46,872 bases of DNA from Pseudomonas sp. AFG_SD02_1510_Pfu_092 (GTDB lineage Bacteria; Pseudomonadota; Gammaproteobacteria; Pseudomonadales; Pseudomonadaceae), in contig NZ_PUQD01000041.1 of the NCBI RefSeq assembly GCF_003331055.1, forward strand, positions 1 to 46,872, written 5' to 3'. How positions within the stretch are numbered: position 1 is the stretch's first letter; the number at the start of each line of letters is the position of its first letter. Below the pieces are notes generated by a model. The model made no database searches. It was not told the DNA's origin and saw only the letters and a list, made by a program, of their open reading frames with translations. A program made the translations under genes and the position numbers. Shown piece after piece: positions 16,345-25,338 of the stretch.

Positions 16345-17157
16345 TCAAAGCGGGCGCAACAGGCCGAAGCGCTTGCGTAACGCCCAGTCCAGCACCCGCC
16401 GTGGCAGCAAGCGGGCCATCAGCGGCAACGCTGTACTGCCATTCCCCAGCCGCACCACCGCCGGAACCGGCGACTTGCCGACCGCCGCCAATACCCCCTG
16501 GGCAAACACCGCCGCCGGGGTCGGCTTGTCCTGCGATGCCCGCGCCCGTGCCTGCACATGCTCGCGCAACGGCCACCACGCCGAATCCGCTGCCAGCACT
16601 TGCTCCGCCTGGCGCTGGGCATTGCTGGCGAACTGCGAGGCGATCGCCCCCGGCTGCACTTCCATCACCCGTATACCGAACGGCGCCAGCTCCAGGCGCA
16701 AGGCGTCGCTCAGGGCGTGTACCGCAGCCTTCGAGGCGCAGTAGGCGCCGGCGAACGGGGTGACCAGCACGCCGGAGACGCTGCCGATGTTCACCACCAG
16801 GCCCCGTGAGCGGCGTAACACCGGGAACAGCGCGCGGGTAACGCCGACCACGGCGAAGACGTTGGTCTCGAATTGCTGGCGCAGAGCGTCCACGCCGCCA
16901 TCGAGCAACGGGCCCATGGCGCCGTAGCCGGCATTGTTGATAAGGATATCGAGGTTTTGCAGCTCCTCGGCCAGGCGCGCCAGCGCTTCGCTGTCGTTCA
17001 CATCCAGTTGCCGGGCGGTGAAGCCGGCGGCGTTCAGTTGCTCGACATCCTCAGGTTTGCGGGCGGTGGCCCAGACCTGGTGGCCAGCATCGCGAAAGGC
17101 GTCGGCCAGGGCGCGGCCGATGCCGCTGGAACAACCGGTGATCAGGACGGTGGGCAT
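16345..17157 (-). CDS. Short-chain dehydrogenase/reductase (SDR)
   Basis: A 270-residue classical SDR oxidoreductase. The cofactor motif TGCSSGIG is at residues 7-14 and NNAG at 74-77. The catalytic set is Ser126 (NIGSVSG) and Tyr139-xxx-Lys143 (YCASK). A basic TARKPED segment after the second strand suggests preference for NADPH. I start at ATG 17157 (MPTVLITG); the longer frame runs back through a REP pair. The C-terminal 80 residues carry an extra helical segment as in SDRs acting on lipids or fatty aldehydes, but the substrate is not readable. It is separated from the membrane protein gene upstream by a long REP palindrome. Confidence 0.92.
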   Translation of the reverse strand: MPTVLITGCSSGIGRALADAFRDAGHQVWATARKPEDVEQLNAAGFTARQLDVNDSEALARLAEELQNLDILINNAGYGAMGPLLDGGVDALRQQFETNVFAVVGVTRALFPVLRRSRGLVVNIGSVSGVLVTPFAGAYCASKAAVHALSDALRLELAPFGIRVMEVQPGAIASQFASNAQRQAEQVLAADSAWWPLREHVQARARASQDKPTPAAVFAQGVLAAVGKSPVPAVVRLGNGSTALPLMARLLPRRVLDWALRKRFGLLRPL

Positions 17158-17191
17158 GGTTCGGGGCCTGTTGTCAGGGAGATTGGTTTTT

Positions 17192-17301
17192 CCTGTGCGG
17201 GCCTCTTCGCGGGTAAACCCGCTCCCACAGGTACACCACAGAATTTGAGACTTGTGGAGTCCCTGTGGGAGCGGGTTTACCCGCGAAGAGGCCCGCACAG
17301 G
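17192..17301. repeat. Long convergent REP palindrome
   Basis: Arms of about 40 bp are inverted repeats across a loop of about 30 bp: CCTGTGCGGGCCTCTTCGCG at 17192 and its complement ending at 17301. This is one of the longest perfect-arm palindromes of the window. It lies between the SDR gene and the small membrane-protein gene. Confidence 0.9.
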
Positions 17302-17308
17302 CGATACA

Positions 17309-17773
17309 TCAGTTGGCAAACGTACCTTGCAGATGCTCCGCACGAAACTCCAGTGTCTGCGGCCGGTAGCCGGAACGCAGCGGCGGCAGCGGCAGGCAGT
17401 CTTTCCACTCGGCCCCCGGCTGCAGTTCGCCCGGCCCACGGTAGCGCGGGGCATTGTAGGTGTTCTCGGCCAGGTTCACCGTGTCGCCCGGCGCATACGC
17501 GGCCACCCGCCAGCGCAACTCGGTCAGCGGCACGTCGTTGCCGTTCTTCATGTGCACTTGCAAGGCACGGTCGGCGGGGCAGTGTTCGGGGGCGTAGCTC
17601 AGGCGCAAGTCCAGGCGGGCCAGGCGCGAGCTTTCACGGCTGTCCTGCCAGACGACGAACAGGGCCACCAGGCCCAGGCCGCACACGGCAGCCAGCGAGA
17701 TCGGCAAGGCCTTGGCCGGGTAGCGCAACAGCAGCACCAGCCAGGTGAGGATGAGGAAGGCACCGATGATCAT
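17309..17773 (-). CDS. Small inner-membrane protein of unknown function
   Basis: I do not recognise a named family. The 154-residue protein has two predicted membrane helices at about residues 2-16 (IIGAFLILTWLVLLL) and 24-42 (ISLAAVCGLGLVALFVVW). A soluble region of about 110 residues follows, rich in Arg, Leu and Pro, with a VHMKNGNDVPLTELRWRV strand pattern like an extracytoplasmic beta-sandwich. It lies 84 bp downstream of algA on the same strand, but a strong hairpin sits between them, so it is probably expressed independently or at a low level from the alg transcript. Its stop is beside a REP palindrome. Confidence 0.75.
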   Translation of the reverse strand: MIIGAFLILTWLVLLLRYPAKALPISLAAVCGLGLVALFVVWQDSRESSRLARLDLRLSYAPEHCPADRALQVHMKNGNDVPLTELRWRVAAYAPGDTVNLAENTYNAPRYRGPGELQPGAEWKDCLPLPPLRSGYRPQTLEFRAEHLQGTFAN

Positions 17774-17828
17774 GGGGCTCGCAGACCTTGGTTGCGCAGG
17801 GTCCGAGCATCGTAGCCTGAAATGGGAA

Positions 17829-17847
17829 GGGGCCGCAAAGCGGCCCC
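17829..17847 (-). terminator. Hairpin terminator after algA
   Basis: A perfect 8-bp stem GGGGCCGC/GCGGCCCC (17829-17836 and 17840-17847) with a 3-nt loop lies 10 bp after the algA stop. On the minus strand it is followed by CTTCCCATTT, a poor T-run. It probably marks the end of the alginate operon. Confidence 0.65.
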
Positions 17848-17857
17848 TGGTACTGGC

Positions 17858-19312
17858 TTACTGCGCGATGGTCTTCACCGAAACACCACGCTTGATCGGC
17901 GTGGAGGTACGGCCATATACATCCTCGAAACGCTCGATGTCATCTTCGCCCAGGTAGCTGCCGGACTGCACTTCGATGATCTCCAGCGGGATCTTGCCCG
18001 GGTTGCGCAGGCGGTGCACCGAGGCGATCGGGATGTAGGTCGACTGGTTCTCGGTAAGCAGGAACACGTTCTCGTCGCAGGTCACCTCGGCAGTGCCGGA
18101 CACCACGATCCAGTGCTCGGCACGGTGGTGGTGCATCTGCAGCGACAGGCTGGCGCCCGGTTTGACCGTGATGTGCTTGACCTGGAAGCGGCCGCCCATG
18201 TCCACCGAGTCGTACGAGCCCCACGGGCGGTACACTTCCAGGTGGTTCTGGGTTTCGCTGCGGCCCTGCTCGTCGAGGGTCTTGACCATCTGCTTGACGC
18301 CCTGGACCTTGTCCTTGTGGGCAATCATCATGGCGTCCTTGGTCTCGACCACCACGATGTTCTCCAGCCCGATCACCGACACCAGCTTGCCGTTGCCGTG
18401 GATCATGCAGTTGTGGCTGTCCTGCACCACCACGTCGCCCTTGGTGACGTTGCCGTTGTCGTCCTTCTCGTGCACTTCCCACAGCGACGACCAGCAGCCT
18501 ACGTCGCTCCAGCCGGCCGACATCGGCACCACACAGGCGCGCTGGGTCTTTTCCATCACCGCGTAGTCGATGGAGTTGTCCGGGCAGCAGGCGAAGGTGG
18601 CTTCGTCGATGCTCAGCACATCACCGTCTTCCTGGCTGCGCTCCAGGGCCAGCACGCAGGTGTCGTAGATGTCGCCATCGTGCTTTTTCAGCTCTTCGAG
18701 GAAGCGGCTGGCGCGGAACAGGAACATGCCGCTGTTCCAGAAGTAGCCACCGGCCTGGACGAACTCGGCGGCGCGTTTCTCGTCGGGCTTCTCGACGAAC
18801 TGCGCTACGCGTGCCACGCCTTCGGGCAGCAGGGCGTCCTGGCTGGAACGGATGTAGCCGTAGCCGGTTTCCGGTTTGGTCGCCGGCACGCCGAACAGCA
18901 CCATCTCGCCGCGCTCGGCGGCCACGGTGGCCAGGGCCAGGGCGCGTTGCAGGGCCTTCTGGTCATCGATCACGTGGTCGGCCGGCAGCACCAGCATCAG
19001 CTCGTCGCGGCCTTCATTGACCAGCTTCATGGCCGCCATGGCCACCGCCGGCGCGGTGTTGCGACCGAACGGCTCCATCAGGATGCCCTGGGTTTCCAGC
19101 TTCAGCGCGGCCAGCTGTTCCTGGACGATGAACTTGTGGTCCTTGTTGCAGACCACGATCGGCGTGTCCATGCCTTCGAACACCAGGCGCTCGAGGGTTT
19201 GCTGGAACAGGGTGTGTTCACCGGTCAGGGCCAGGAACTGTTTGGGGAACTGCTTGCGCGACAGAGGCCACAGACGGGAACCGCTACCACCAGAAAGAAT
19301 TACCGGGATCAT
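17858..19312 (-). CDS. algA: AlgA, bifunctional mannose-6-P isomerase / GDP-mannose pyrophosphorylase
   Basis: A 484-residue cytoplasmic type II PMI-GMP. It catalyses the first and third steps of alginate precursor synthesis (fructose-6-P to mannose-6-P; mannose-1-P plus GTP to GDP-mannose). The N-terminal nucleotidyltransferase shows GGSGSRLWPLS at 8-18 and the FVEKPDE motif. The C-terminal cupin isomerase shows the metal-binding QMHHHRAEHW block. The start is one of two adjacent ATGs (19315 or 19312). I use 19312 to match the usual MIPVILSGGSGSR start, with GGAGA seven bases upstream. It is the last gene of the operon, 36 bp after algF. Confidence 0.97.
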   Translation of the reverse strand: MIPVILSGGSGSRLWPLSRKQFPKQFLALTGEHTLFQQTLERLVFEGMDTPIVVCNKDHKFIVQEQLAALKLETQGILMEPFGRNTAPAVAMAAMKLVNEGRDELMLVLPADHVIDDQKALQRALALATVAAERGEMVLFGVPATKPETGYGYIRSSQDALLPEGVARVAQFVEKPDEKRAAEFVQAGGYFWNSGMFLFRASRFLEELKKHDGDIYDTCVLALERSQEDGDVLSIDEATFACCPDNSIDYAVMEKTQRACVVPMSAGWSDVGCWSSLWEVHEKDDNGNVTKGDVVVQDSHNCMIHGNGKLVSVIGLENIVVVETKDAMMIAHKDKVQGVKQMVKTLDEQGRSETQNHLEVYRPWGSYDSVDMGGRFQVKHITVKPGASLSLQMHHHRAEHWIVVSGTAEVTCDENVFLLTENQSTYIPIASVHRLRNPGKIPLEIIEVQSGSYLGEDDIERFEDVYGRTSTPIKRGVSVKTIAQ

Positions 19313-19348
19313 CATGTTTCTCCAATAGTCGTTGAGAGGCAGGGGCAA

Positions 19349-19996
19349 TCAGTTGCTAGCCACGGGGCGAGTTACCCACACCGGCGACAAGGTGTTGCCG
19401 GAACCCGTTACGTACAGCACTGCGGCTTCGCCGCGCTCCAGGGCGACGGGTTTCACGTCACCCACTTTCTTGTCTCCTTGGTACAGCGCCAGGTTGACCT
19501 TGACCGGGTTGATTTCACGCTCGCCACGGCTGTTGGCGGCTACCGGCTTGACCACTTCGGTCTTGCCGTCGGCGGTCTTCAGGGTCAGTTGCTGGTCGCT
19601 CAGGTTCTGCACGCGAACCAGGGCCTTCTGCTTGTTCTTGAACGGCGGTTCCTCGATCAGCTTCGGCGCGCCGCTGGCGCTGTTGACCAGGGTGTAGTAC
19701 TTGTCCGAGGCCAGCTTGACCGGCACGCTCTTGCCGCCGACCTGGGCGGTGTAGTCACCCCCTGGCAGGAAGCTGAAGTCGCTGCTGGCCTGGGCGCCAA
19801 CCTGCTTGATCTGGGTGTTGCCGACCGACGCTGCGGTCGGTGCGCTGGAGGCGTTGAACAGGCGTACGAAGGTCGAGCCCTTCGGTGCGCTCGGGCCGTA
19901 CAGCGCGGCGTCGGCGCCGGCGAAGGCCTGCATCGAGGCCAGGGACAGGCCGGCCGCGAGGGTGAGGGCTTTGGCAACGGAAGTCTTGGTAGTCAT
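19349..19996 (-). CDS. algF: AlgF, periplasmic alginate O-acetylation protein
   Basis: A 215-residue protein with a cleavable signal peptide (AKALTLAAGLSLASMQAFAG, cleavage near residue 26), so periplasmic. AlgF is needed for alginate O-acetylation and works with AlgI and AlgJ; it has no known catalytic motif. The mature protein appears as two beta-rich halves (KGSTFVRLFNASSAPT near residue 38 and LVRVQNLSDQQLTLKTADGK near 125), like a duplicated sandwich. The length equals AlgF proteins elsewhere. It sits between algJ (19 bp) and algA (36 bp). Confidence 0.96.
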   Translation of the reverse strand: MTTKTSVAKALTLAAGLSLASMQAFAGADAALYGPSAPKGSTFVRLFNASSAPTAASVGNTQIKQVGAQASSDFSFLPGGDYTAQVGGKSVPVKLASDKYYTLVNSASGAPKLIEEPPFKNKQKALVRVQNLSDQQLTLKTADGKTEVVKPVAANSRGEREINPVKVNLALYQGDKKVGDVKPVALERGEAAVLYVTGSGNTLSPVWVTRPVASN

Positions 19997-20015
19997 TTGC
20001 GTGTTCCTCTCTTTA

Positions 20016-21173
20016 TCAGTGGTTCGTCCGGGTGGACGACAAGGCCAGGTTTTCTTCGGATTTACGGGAGTTCTTCAGCTGCGCGATCCACTGCGGGTCG
20101 AAGCTGCTGAGGTCGTTTTTCATTGGCAGATAACGTTCGGGGAATTCCCACACCACCACTTGTGGCGCGGCGTTCTTGAAGGCATCGCTTTGCAGGTACT
20201 TGAGCATCGGCAGCAGCGGGCCATGGCCGTCCTCGGCGTAGTTGGCCACGTCGCTGCGCAGCGCCTGCTGCAGCGCGCCGAGGAAGTTCCAGTGCGGGTT
20301 GGCGCTGTAGCTGGTGCCTACCAGTGCCACCGGGATCTGCGTGTCGGCGAACAGCGCGTCACCGCCTTCACCCTCGGCCGCGGCCGGGCGGGTGGTGCGC
20401 TTCTGCAGGTTGTCCGGCGCCGGCAGCAGGTTGCTGAACAGCGGGTCCAGTGGCAGGAAGTTGGTCAGGTCGCCCTTGTACGGTGCGGTGCTGCCGGCTT
20501 CGGTGATGAACGTTTGTGGCTCACCGTTGAGCAGGCTCTGGCGGCCGACCGCTTCGGCCAGGGCCTGGGCGGCGACTTCGGCGCCCATTGGCGTCCAGTG
20601 GGTGTCGGTGCGCAGGAACACCTGGCCACGGGCCTTGGCCTGCTCCATCGGCGCCATCAGGTCCGGGGCGAACACGTTGGCCTGGCGCGCCTGGGCATGG
20701 AACCGGTTGTACAGGTCATCGTGCAGGCTGGTCGGCAGCTCCTTGCCCAGGTACTCGGCGTACACCCGCGCCTTGGCCGGCACGATCGCCAGCACCAGCT
20801 GGCTGCCGTGCTGCTGCAGGGTGTCGCGCACGCCACGGATCAGCGCCAGGTTTTCTTCCATCAGTTGGTCGGCACCGGCGGTGGGCTTGAACTCTTCGTC
20901 GCTGAACAGCCACTGGTCGCGGCCCAGTACCACGCCGGGGCGGCCTTCGTTGAACAGCTTGAAGTCCATCGCCGCCCACAGGTTGGTGCCCAGGCGCTTG
21001 ATCGGGAACTGCTCGTCGTAGTGGGTCTCGGCGGCCTTGGCCAGCTTGCCGTTGAGCAGGGTCATCTGCTCGGTGCGCTGGAAGCTCTGCAGGCCACCGG
21101 TGGACCACACGCCCATGCCCACCAGCAGGCCGAGGAACGACAGCGAATAGGTAATGCGTAATGTCCGGGTCAT
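20016..21173 (-). CDS. algJ: AlgJ, alginate O-acetyltransferase-associated SGNH protein
   Basis: A 385-residue protein anchored by an uncleaved N-terminal signal (residues 5-25), facing the periplasm. It has the SGNH-like fold shared with AlgX. The catalytic signature is visible as DTHW (Asp190, His192) and GTSYS (Ser288). AlgJ has acetylesterase activity and is thought to pass acetyl groups from AlgI towards AlgX. The C-terminus ends about 25 residues after a WEFPERYLP motif that AlgX shares in related form. It lies 10 bp after algI and 19 bp before algF within the acetylation module algI-algJ-algF. Confidence 0.96.
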   Translation of the reverse strand: MTRTLRITYSLSFLGLLVGMGVWSTGGLQSFQRTEQMTLLNGKLAKAAETHYDEQFPIKRLGTNLWAAMDFKLFNEGRPGVVLGRDQWLFSDEEFKPTAGADQLMEENLALIRGVRDTLQQHGSQLVLAIVPAKARVYAEYLGKELPTSLHDDLYNRFHAQARQANVFAPDLMAPMEQAKARGQVFLRTDTHWTPMGAEVAAQALAEAVGRQSLLNGEPQTFITEAGSTAPYKGDLTNFLPLDPLFSNLLPAPDNLQKRTTRPAAAEGEGGDALFADTQIPVALVGTSYSANPHWNFLGALQQALRSDVANYAEDGHGPLLPMLKYLQSDAFKNAAPQVVVWEFPERYLPMKNDLSSFDPQWIAQLKNSRKSEENLALSSTRTNH

Positions 21174-21183
21174 GTCATCTACC

Positions 21184-22641
21184 TCAGAACTGGAAGTACA
21201 GGAACGGCGAGTAGCTCTGCGCCGAAAGCTTGAGGATCGAGGCCACGAACAGCAGCAGTACCAGCGCGCGGGTCATGACCCGGGTCCAGTCCAGGCCGAT
21301 CGAGCCGTCGCTGTTGACCTGCACCGGGGTGGCCTTGGGCGTTGGCCGGGCGTTGCGGTAGAAGTCGCGCAGGCCGAAGTACGCCAGGGTGATGTAGGCG
21401 ACCACCAGGGTGGCGATCTGCAGGCCGGTGAGCTGGGCACGGTTGAGTTCCGACAGCTGCCATTCGCCGAAGCTGAACATGGCGCCGTACATGCGACCGG
21501 CCACCTCCAGGTTCTCGGCGCGGAAGATCACCCAGCCGACCACCACCAGCAGGAAGGTGAAGGCCCACTTCACCGGGTTGAAGCGCTGCGGGTTGGTGTC
21601 CAGGCCCAGCGCGCGCTCGATGGCCAGCCACATGCCGTGCCAGGCGCCCCAGATGATGTAGGTGAAGTTGGCGCCGTGCCACAGGCCGCCCAGCAGCATG
21701 GTCAGGAACAGGTTGCGATAGGTGTTGAAGGTGCCTTTGCGGTTACCGCCCAGGGTGATGTACAGGTAGTCGCGCAGCCAGGTCGACAGGCTGATGTGCC
21801 AGCGCCGCCAGAACTCGGTGATCGACTGGCTGATGTACGGCTGCTTGAAGTTCTCCATGAAGCGGAAGCCCATCATCAGGCCCAGGCCGATGGCCATGTC
21901 GCTGTAGCCGCTGAAGTCGAAGTACAGCTGCGCGGTGTAGGCCAGGGCGCCGAGCCAGGCGTCGCCGGTGGTCGGGTTCTGCAGCGCGAAGCAGTGGTCG
22001 GCCACCACCGCCAGGGTGTCGGCGATGAACACTTTCTTGATGAAGCCCTGCATGAAACGGGTGCAGCCTTCGGAGAACTTGTCCAGGGTGTGGGTGCGGT
22101 TGTTGAACTGGTCGACCAGGTCCTTGAAGCGCAGCACGGGGCCGGCGATCAGGTGCGGGAAGATCGCCACGAACGCCGCGAAGTCGATCAGGTTGCGGGT
22201 GGCCGGGGTGTCGCCGCGGTACACGTCGATGATGTAGCTGATCGACTCGAAGATGTAGAACGAGATACCGATCGGCAGTAGCACGTGGGTAAGGATGAAC
22301 GGCTCCAGGCCGAACGAGGTGATGATCGCGTTCAGGCTGTCGACGCCGAAGTTGGCGTACTTGAAGTAGCCGAGGATCGCCAGGTCGACGCCGACGCCGA
22401 GCAGCAGCCAGCGCTGCGCCGGCTTGGTGCGCACACCGGCGGCACCAACTTTCAGGCCGATCCAGTAGTTCCACAGGGTGACCCCGGCGAACAGGGCCAG
22501 GAAGTCCACCCGCCACCAGGCGTAGAAGATGTAGCTGGCGACCAGCAGCAGCAGGTTGCGATAACGTTGCCCGCTCAAGTAGTACAGGCCGAGGAAGATC
22601 GGCAAGAACAGGAACAGGAACACGTTGGACGAGAAGACCAT
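21184..22641 (-). CDS. algI: AlgI, MBOAT-family alginate acetyltransferase
   Basis: A 485-residue polytopic inner-membrane protein of the MBOAT superfamily. It moves acetyl groups from a cytoplasmic donor to the periplasmic side for alginate O-acetylation. The invariant histidine is in GGLWHGANFTYIIWG (His322), with a second conserved His at 335 (WGAWHG). WRRWHISLSTWLRDYLYI (278-295) is the usual MBOAT amphipathic motif. The ATG at 22641 has AAAGGAGAACC directly upstream. It is separated from algL by 130 bp, the widest gap inside the operon, which contains a perfect hairpin (22727-22748). Confidence 0.97.
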   Translation of the reverse strand: MVFSSNVFLFLFLPIFLGLYYLSGQRYRNLLLLVASYIFYAWWRVDFLALFAGVTLWNYWIGLKVGAAGVRTKPAQRWLLLGVGVDLAILGYFKYANFGVDSLNAIITSFGLEPFILTHVLLPIGISFYIFESISYIIDVYRGDTPATRNLIDFAAFVAIFPHLIAGPVLRFKDLVDQFNNRTHTLDKFSEGCTRFMQGFIKKVFIADTLAVVADHCFALQNPTTGDAWLGALAYTAQLYFDFSGYSDMAIGLGLMMGFRFMENFKQPYISQSITEFWRRWHISLSTWLRDYLYITLGGNRKGTFNTYRNLFLTMLLGGLWHGANFTYIIWGAWHGMWLAIERALGLDTNPQRFNPVKWAFTFLLVVVGWVIFRAENLEVAGRMYGAMFSFGEWQLSELNRAQLTGLQIATLVVAYITLAYFGLRDFYRNARPTPKATPVQVNSDGSIGLDWTRVMTRALVLLLFVASILKLSAQSYSPFLYFQF

Positions 22642-22726
22642 CCCGGTTCTCCTTTTTGTTCACAGCATCCGGGGCACAGCGCCCCCCAAACCCCCCAGTG
22701 CAACACCGGAAGGCAACCTAGTAGCT

Positions 22727-22748
22727 CTGTGGGAGCCAGCTCCCACAG
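22727..22748. repeat. Perfect hairpin in the algL-algI gap
   Basis: CTGTGGGAGC and GCTCCCACAG (10-bp stem, 2-nt CA loop) stand in the 130-bp space between algL and algI. The sequence is the outer part of the REP-type motif without the GCGGG core. It could pause transcription or protect mRNA ends. Confidence 0.75.
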
Positions 22749-22771
22749 TTGTCACACCCGAATCGGGGTTG

Positions 22772-23875
22772 TTACTTCTTGCTCTCTGCGCTCGGGTCGT
22801 AGACCCGGGTCAGATCGCCACCGAGCCGGAAACTGTTGAACGGCTGCATGTCGTGCTTGCGTTCGAGGGTGTCACCCACGCAGCGGTACAGCGCGCACCA
22901 CGGCTCGAGCCAGGAGTACTTGCTGTCGATCTTCAGGTCGCTCATGTCCTGCTTCTGGCCGGCGCGTGTCTTGAAGTGGCTGGGGTCACGGACACCTGCC
23001 AGCACGCCTTCGCCCAAACGCTGCAGGGCGAAATTGTTCTCGCTGCGCAGGTCGACACCATTGGCCTGGGCGAAGCTGGCGATCATCGCCAGCGGCGGCA
23101 GCGCGTAGTTGTGGTAGGCCAGGGCGCGTTGCTTGCGCTTGATTTCATTGGGCAGGAAGCCTTGCTCATCCACCTGGTTGGCGCCGACCTTGAATTCCTT
23201 CACGGCCCAGTCGAACAGGTCGCGACGGTCGGTGGCCACGGCCGTGGCCATTACCGACCAGGCTGCCCAGTAGCTGTGGTTGTTGATCTTCTCCAGCGGC
23301 AGGTCGCTCCAGTCGCGCACGGTCTGTTCGGCGAGGCGGGCGAGCCACTTCTCGATCAGCTCGGCCTCGGCCAGGTGCGCAGCCAGCGGCTGCGAGTTGG
23401 AGAACTTCAGGCGCAGCCACGACCCGCTCATGCTGCCCAGCGCCCATTTGCGCATGGACTTGCCGGTATGGTTGTAATCGGTGGACAGCAGCGCATCGGC
23501 ACGCGCCCAGGTGCCCAGCCAGGTCAGGGCGCAGTCGAGTTGTGCCGGGCGGCCGTCACGCATGTACTGGCCGACCATCTTGCTCACGCCCTTCTCGAGC
23601 GTGGTGATGTCCTCGGTCGACTTGCGGAAGGCTTTTTCCGAGGCAACGTTCAGCGTTGCCCGGGCCTTGTCCGAACCTTCGTACTTGCTGCGGAACTGCA
23701 GCGCGCCGGTGTAAGGCTTGGGCGCGGCTTCGCAGCGGAAATTGCCGTCACCGGTCTTCAGCTTCTCGATGCCCTCGTAGTACCCCTGCGGTGGCACCAG
23801 CGCGGCCTGCGCGGCAGCGCCGAACAAGGCCAGGGTGAGCAGGGCAGGGCGCAGGATTCGCTTGAGCTTGGTCAT
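22772..23875 (-). CDS. algL: AlgL, periplasmic alginate lyase (PL5)
   Basis: A 367-residue poly-mannuronate lyase with a cleavable signal ([19 protein letters not shown], cleavage near 25). The PL5 alpha/alpha toroid carries the catalytic motif NNHSYW with Asn199 and His200, plus Arg247 and Tyr254 ([14 protein letters not shown]). These correspond, two positions shifted, to His202, Arg249 and Tyr256 of the P. aeruginosa enzyme. It clears alginate that strays into the periplasm. It is encoded 7 bp after algX and is followed by the 130-bp gap before algI. Confidence 0.97.
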   Translation of the reverse strand: MTKLKRILRPALLTLALFGAAAQAALVPPQGYYEGIEKLKTGDGNFRCEAAPKPYTGALQFRSKYEGSDKARATLNVASEKAFRKSTEDITTLEKGVSKMVGQYMRDGRPAQLDCALTWLGTWARADALLSTDYNHTGKSMRKWALGSMSGSWLRLKFSNSQPLAAHLAEAELIEKWLARLAEQTVRDWSDLPLEKINNHSYWAAWSVMATAVATDRRDLFDWAVKEFKVGANQVDEQGFLPNEIKRKQRALAYHNYALPPLAMIASFAQANGVDLRSENNFALQRLGEGVLAGVRDPSHFKTRAGQKQDMSDLKIDSKYSWLEPWCALYRCVGDTLERKHDMQPFNSFRLGGDLTRVYDPSAESKK

Positions 23876-23882
23876 GATCGCC

Positions 23883-25325
23883 TCACTGGCCGGCCTGCGC
23901 AGTCTGCGCGGGCGCGGCGAAGTTGTTGCGTTTGCAGAGCTTGGCCTCGACCTTCTGGGTGCCGCTTTCCGGCCCTTGGACCTCGAACGCGAGCAGGCTC
24001 TGGCTGGCCCAGTCTTCGTCTTCGCGCATCTGGAAGACGAAGCGCCCGTCGGTTTCGGAGGTTTCCGGTTTTTCCAGCTTGATGTCCTCGTGACGGCCGT
24101 TGAGGTACCAGAGGGTGGCCTGCAGCACCTTCACCGACGGGTCTTCGAACTTCACGTCCATCTGGATGTTGCGGTTGACCAGGTCCTTGAGCACGCCGCC
24201 CTTGCCGTTGACCATCAGCTCGTTCTTGCCGGGCTTGAGCGTGGTGCTGGCGCTCATCAGCGCCGGGCGGTCCTCGCAGCCGTCGTCGAGCAGGCCGAGG
24301 ATCTGCCGCCAGATGGTTTCCTGGTCCAGGCGATACAGCGGCGAGAATTCCCAGATCAGGATCTTCGGCGGGTTCTTCTGGAATTCCTCGCTGCCCAGGT
24401 ACTGGATCATCGAGCCTTCCAGGCCACCGCCGGGGAAGGCGACGTTGAGCACGTCGGCACCGATGTATTGCTGCAGGAAGCCGGCGAAGTTGTAGTTCTT
24501 GCCACTGTGGCTGGTACCCACCAGGGTGATCTGCGCGTTGCCGGTGTCACCGAACAGGTCGTCACCGCCAGCGTCGGAGCCTTTCGGCTCGGTGGCGAAC
24601 TGGTCCATGTACTGCACCGCGTAGCTGGTGCCGCAAAGCTGGCCGGCGACGTTGTGCAAGGTGCCGGTCTTGCCCATGCGCCCGGACTTCTTGGTTTCGA
24701 ATTCCTTGCGCGGGATGCCTTCGAAAGCCGGCATGTTGTGCACGGTGTCGGCCACGATCTTGGCTGCGCGCTCGGCGCCATATGGCGTCCAGTGCTGGTC
24801 GCCACGGAAGTAGAAGTCCTTGCCCTGGTCGGCAGCGGCCAGTTGTTCGTTGGTCAGCGGCGACAGGTCGGGGACGTTGTAGCCCATGCTGGCGAAGCGC
24901 TTGAGCATGGCCTGGTAGTTGCCCAGCGCCTTCTGGTAGTCGAACGCGGCTTTTTCGGCCGGGTTGAGCATGTTGCGGTTCACCAGGCCGCGGGTCGGCT
25001 GGTACACCACGACCAGTTCCACGCCGCGCTTCTTGAAGGCGTCGTGCACTTGCTGCAGGCGCTTGTAGCCGGCCGCGGTGGTGTTGAACTCGGTGCGCAG
25101 GTCTTCGCGGGTACGGAACAGCCAGTCGCCCTGGGCCTGCACCAGCGTGGTGAAGTTCTGCTGGTAGCGGGTGGTGTAGCGGCTGGCGTCATGCGCTTCA
25201 GGGCACAGCTGGCAGCAAGGCTCGGCAGTGAAGGTCGGGGCCTTGACGTCTTCGGCGCGCACGCCCTGGCTGATCGCCAGGAGGGCGGCGGACAGGCCCA
25301 GCAGTTTCATCAGGTGTGGAGTCAT
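23883..25325 (-). CDS. algX: AlgX, alginate O-acetyltransferase of the export complex
   Basis: A 480-residue periplasmic protein with a cleavable signal ([18 protein letters not shown]). The N-terminal SGNH-like domain carries DQHW (Asp176, His178) and GTSHS (Ser272), the acetyltransferase triad. The C-terminal 130 residues (about 345-470) form a carbohydrate-binding module expected to hold the polymer. Paired cysteines near residues 37-41 and a GQLCGTSY cysteine look like structural disulfides. AlgX transfers acetyl groups to mannuronate during export and contacts AlgK. Gene spacing is 13 bp from algG and 7 bp to algL. Confidence 0.97.
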   Translation of the reverse strand: MTPHLMKLLGLSAALLAISQGVRAEDVKAPTFTAEPCCQLCPEAHDASRYTTRYQQNFTTLVQAQGDWLFRTREDLRTEFNTTAAGYKRLQQVHDAFKKRGVELVVVYQPTRGLVNRNMLNPAEKAAFDYQKALGNYQAMLKRFASMGYNVPDLSPLTNEQLAAADQGKDFYFRGDQHWTPYGAERAAKIVADTVHNMPAFEGIPRKEFETKKSGRMGKTGTLHNVAGQLCGTSYAVQYMDQFATEPKGSDAGGDDLFGDTGNAQITLVGTSHSGKNYNFAGFLQQYIGADVLNVAFPGGGLEGSMIQYLGSEEFQKNPPKILIWEFSPLYRLDQETIWRQILGLLDDGCEDRPALMSASTTLKPGKNELMVNGKGGVLKDLVNRNIQMDVKFEDPSVKVLQATLWYLNGRHEDIKLEKPETSETDGRFVFQMREDEDWASQSLLAFEVQGPESGTQKVEAKLCKRNNFAAPAQTAQAGQ

Positions 25326-25338
25326 GGTCTGGGCTTCC

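Noticed and set aside
17822..20110. 762-residue open frame on the plus strand
   Set aside because: It is antisense to algA and algF, both certain by catalytic motifs. The frame exists because of GC bias.
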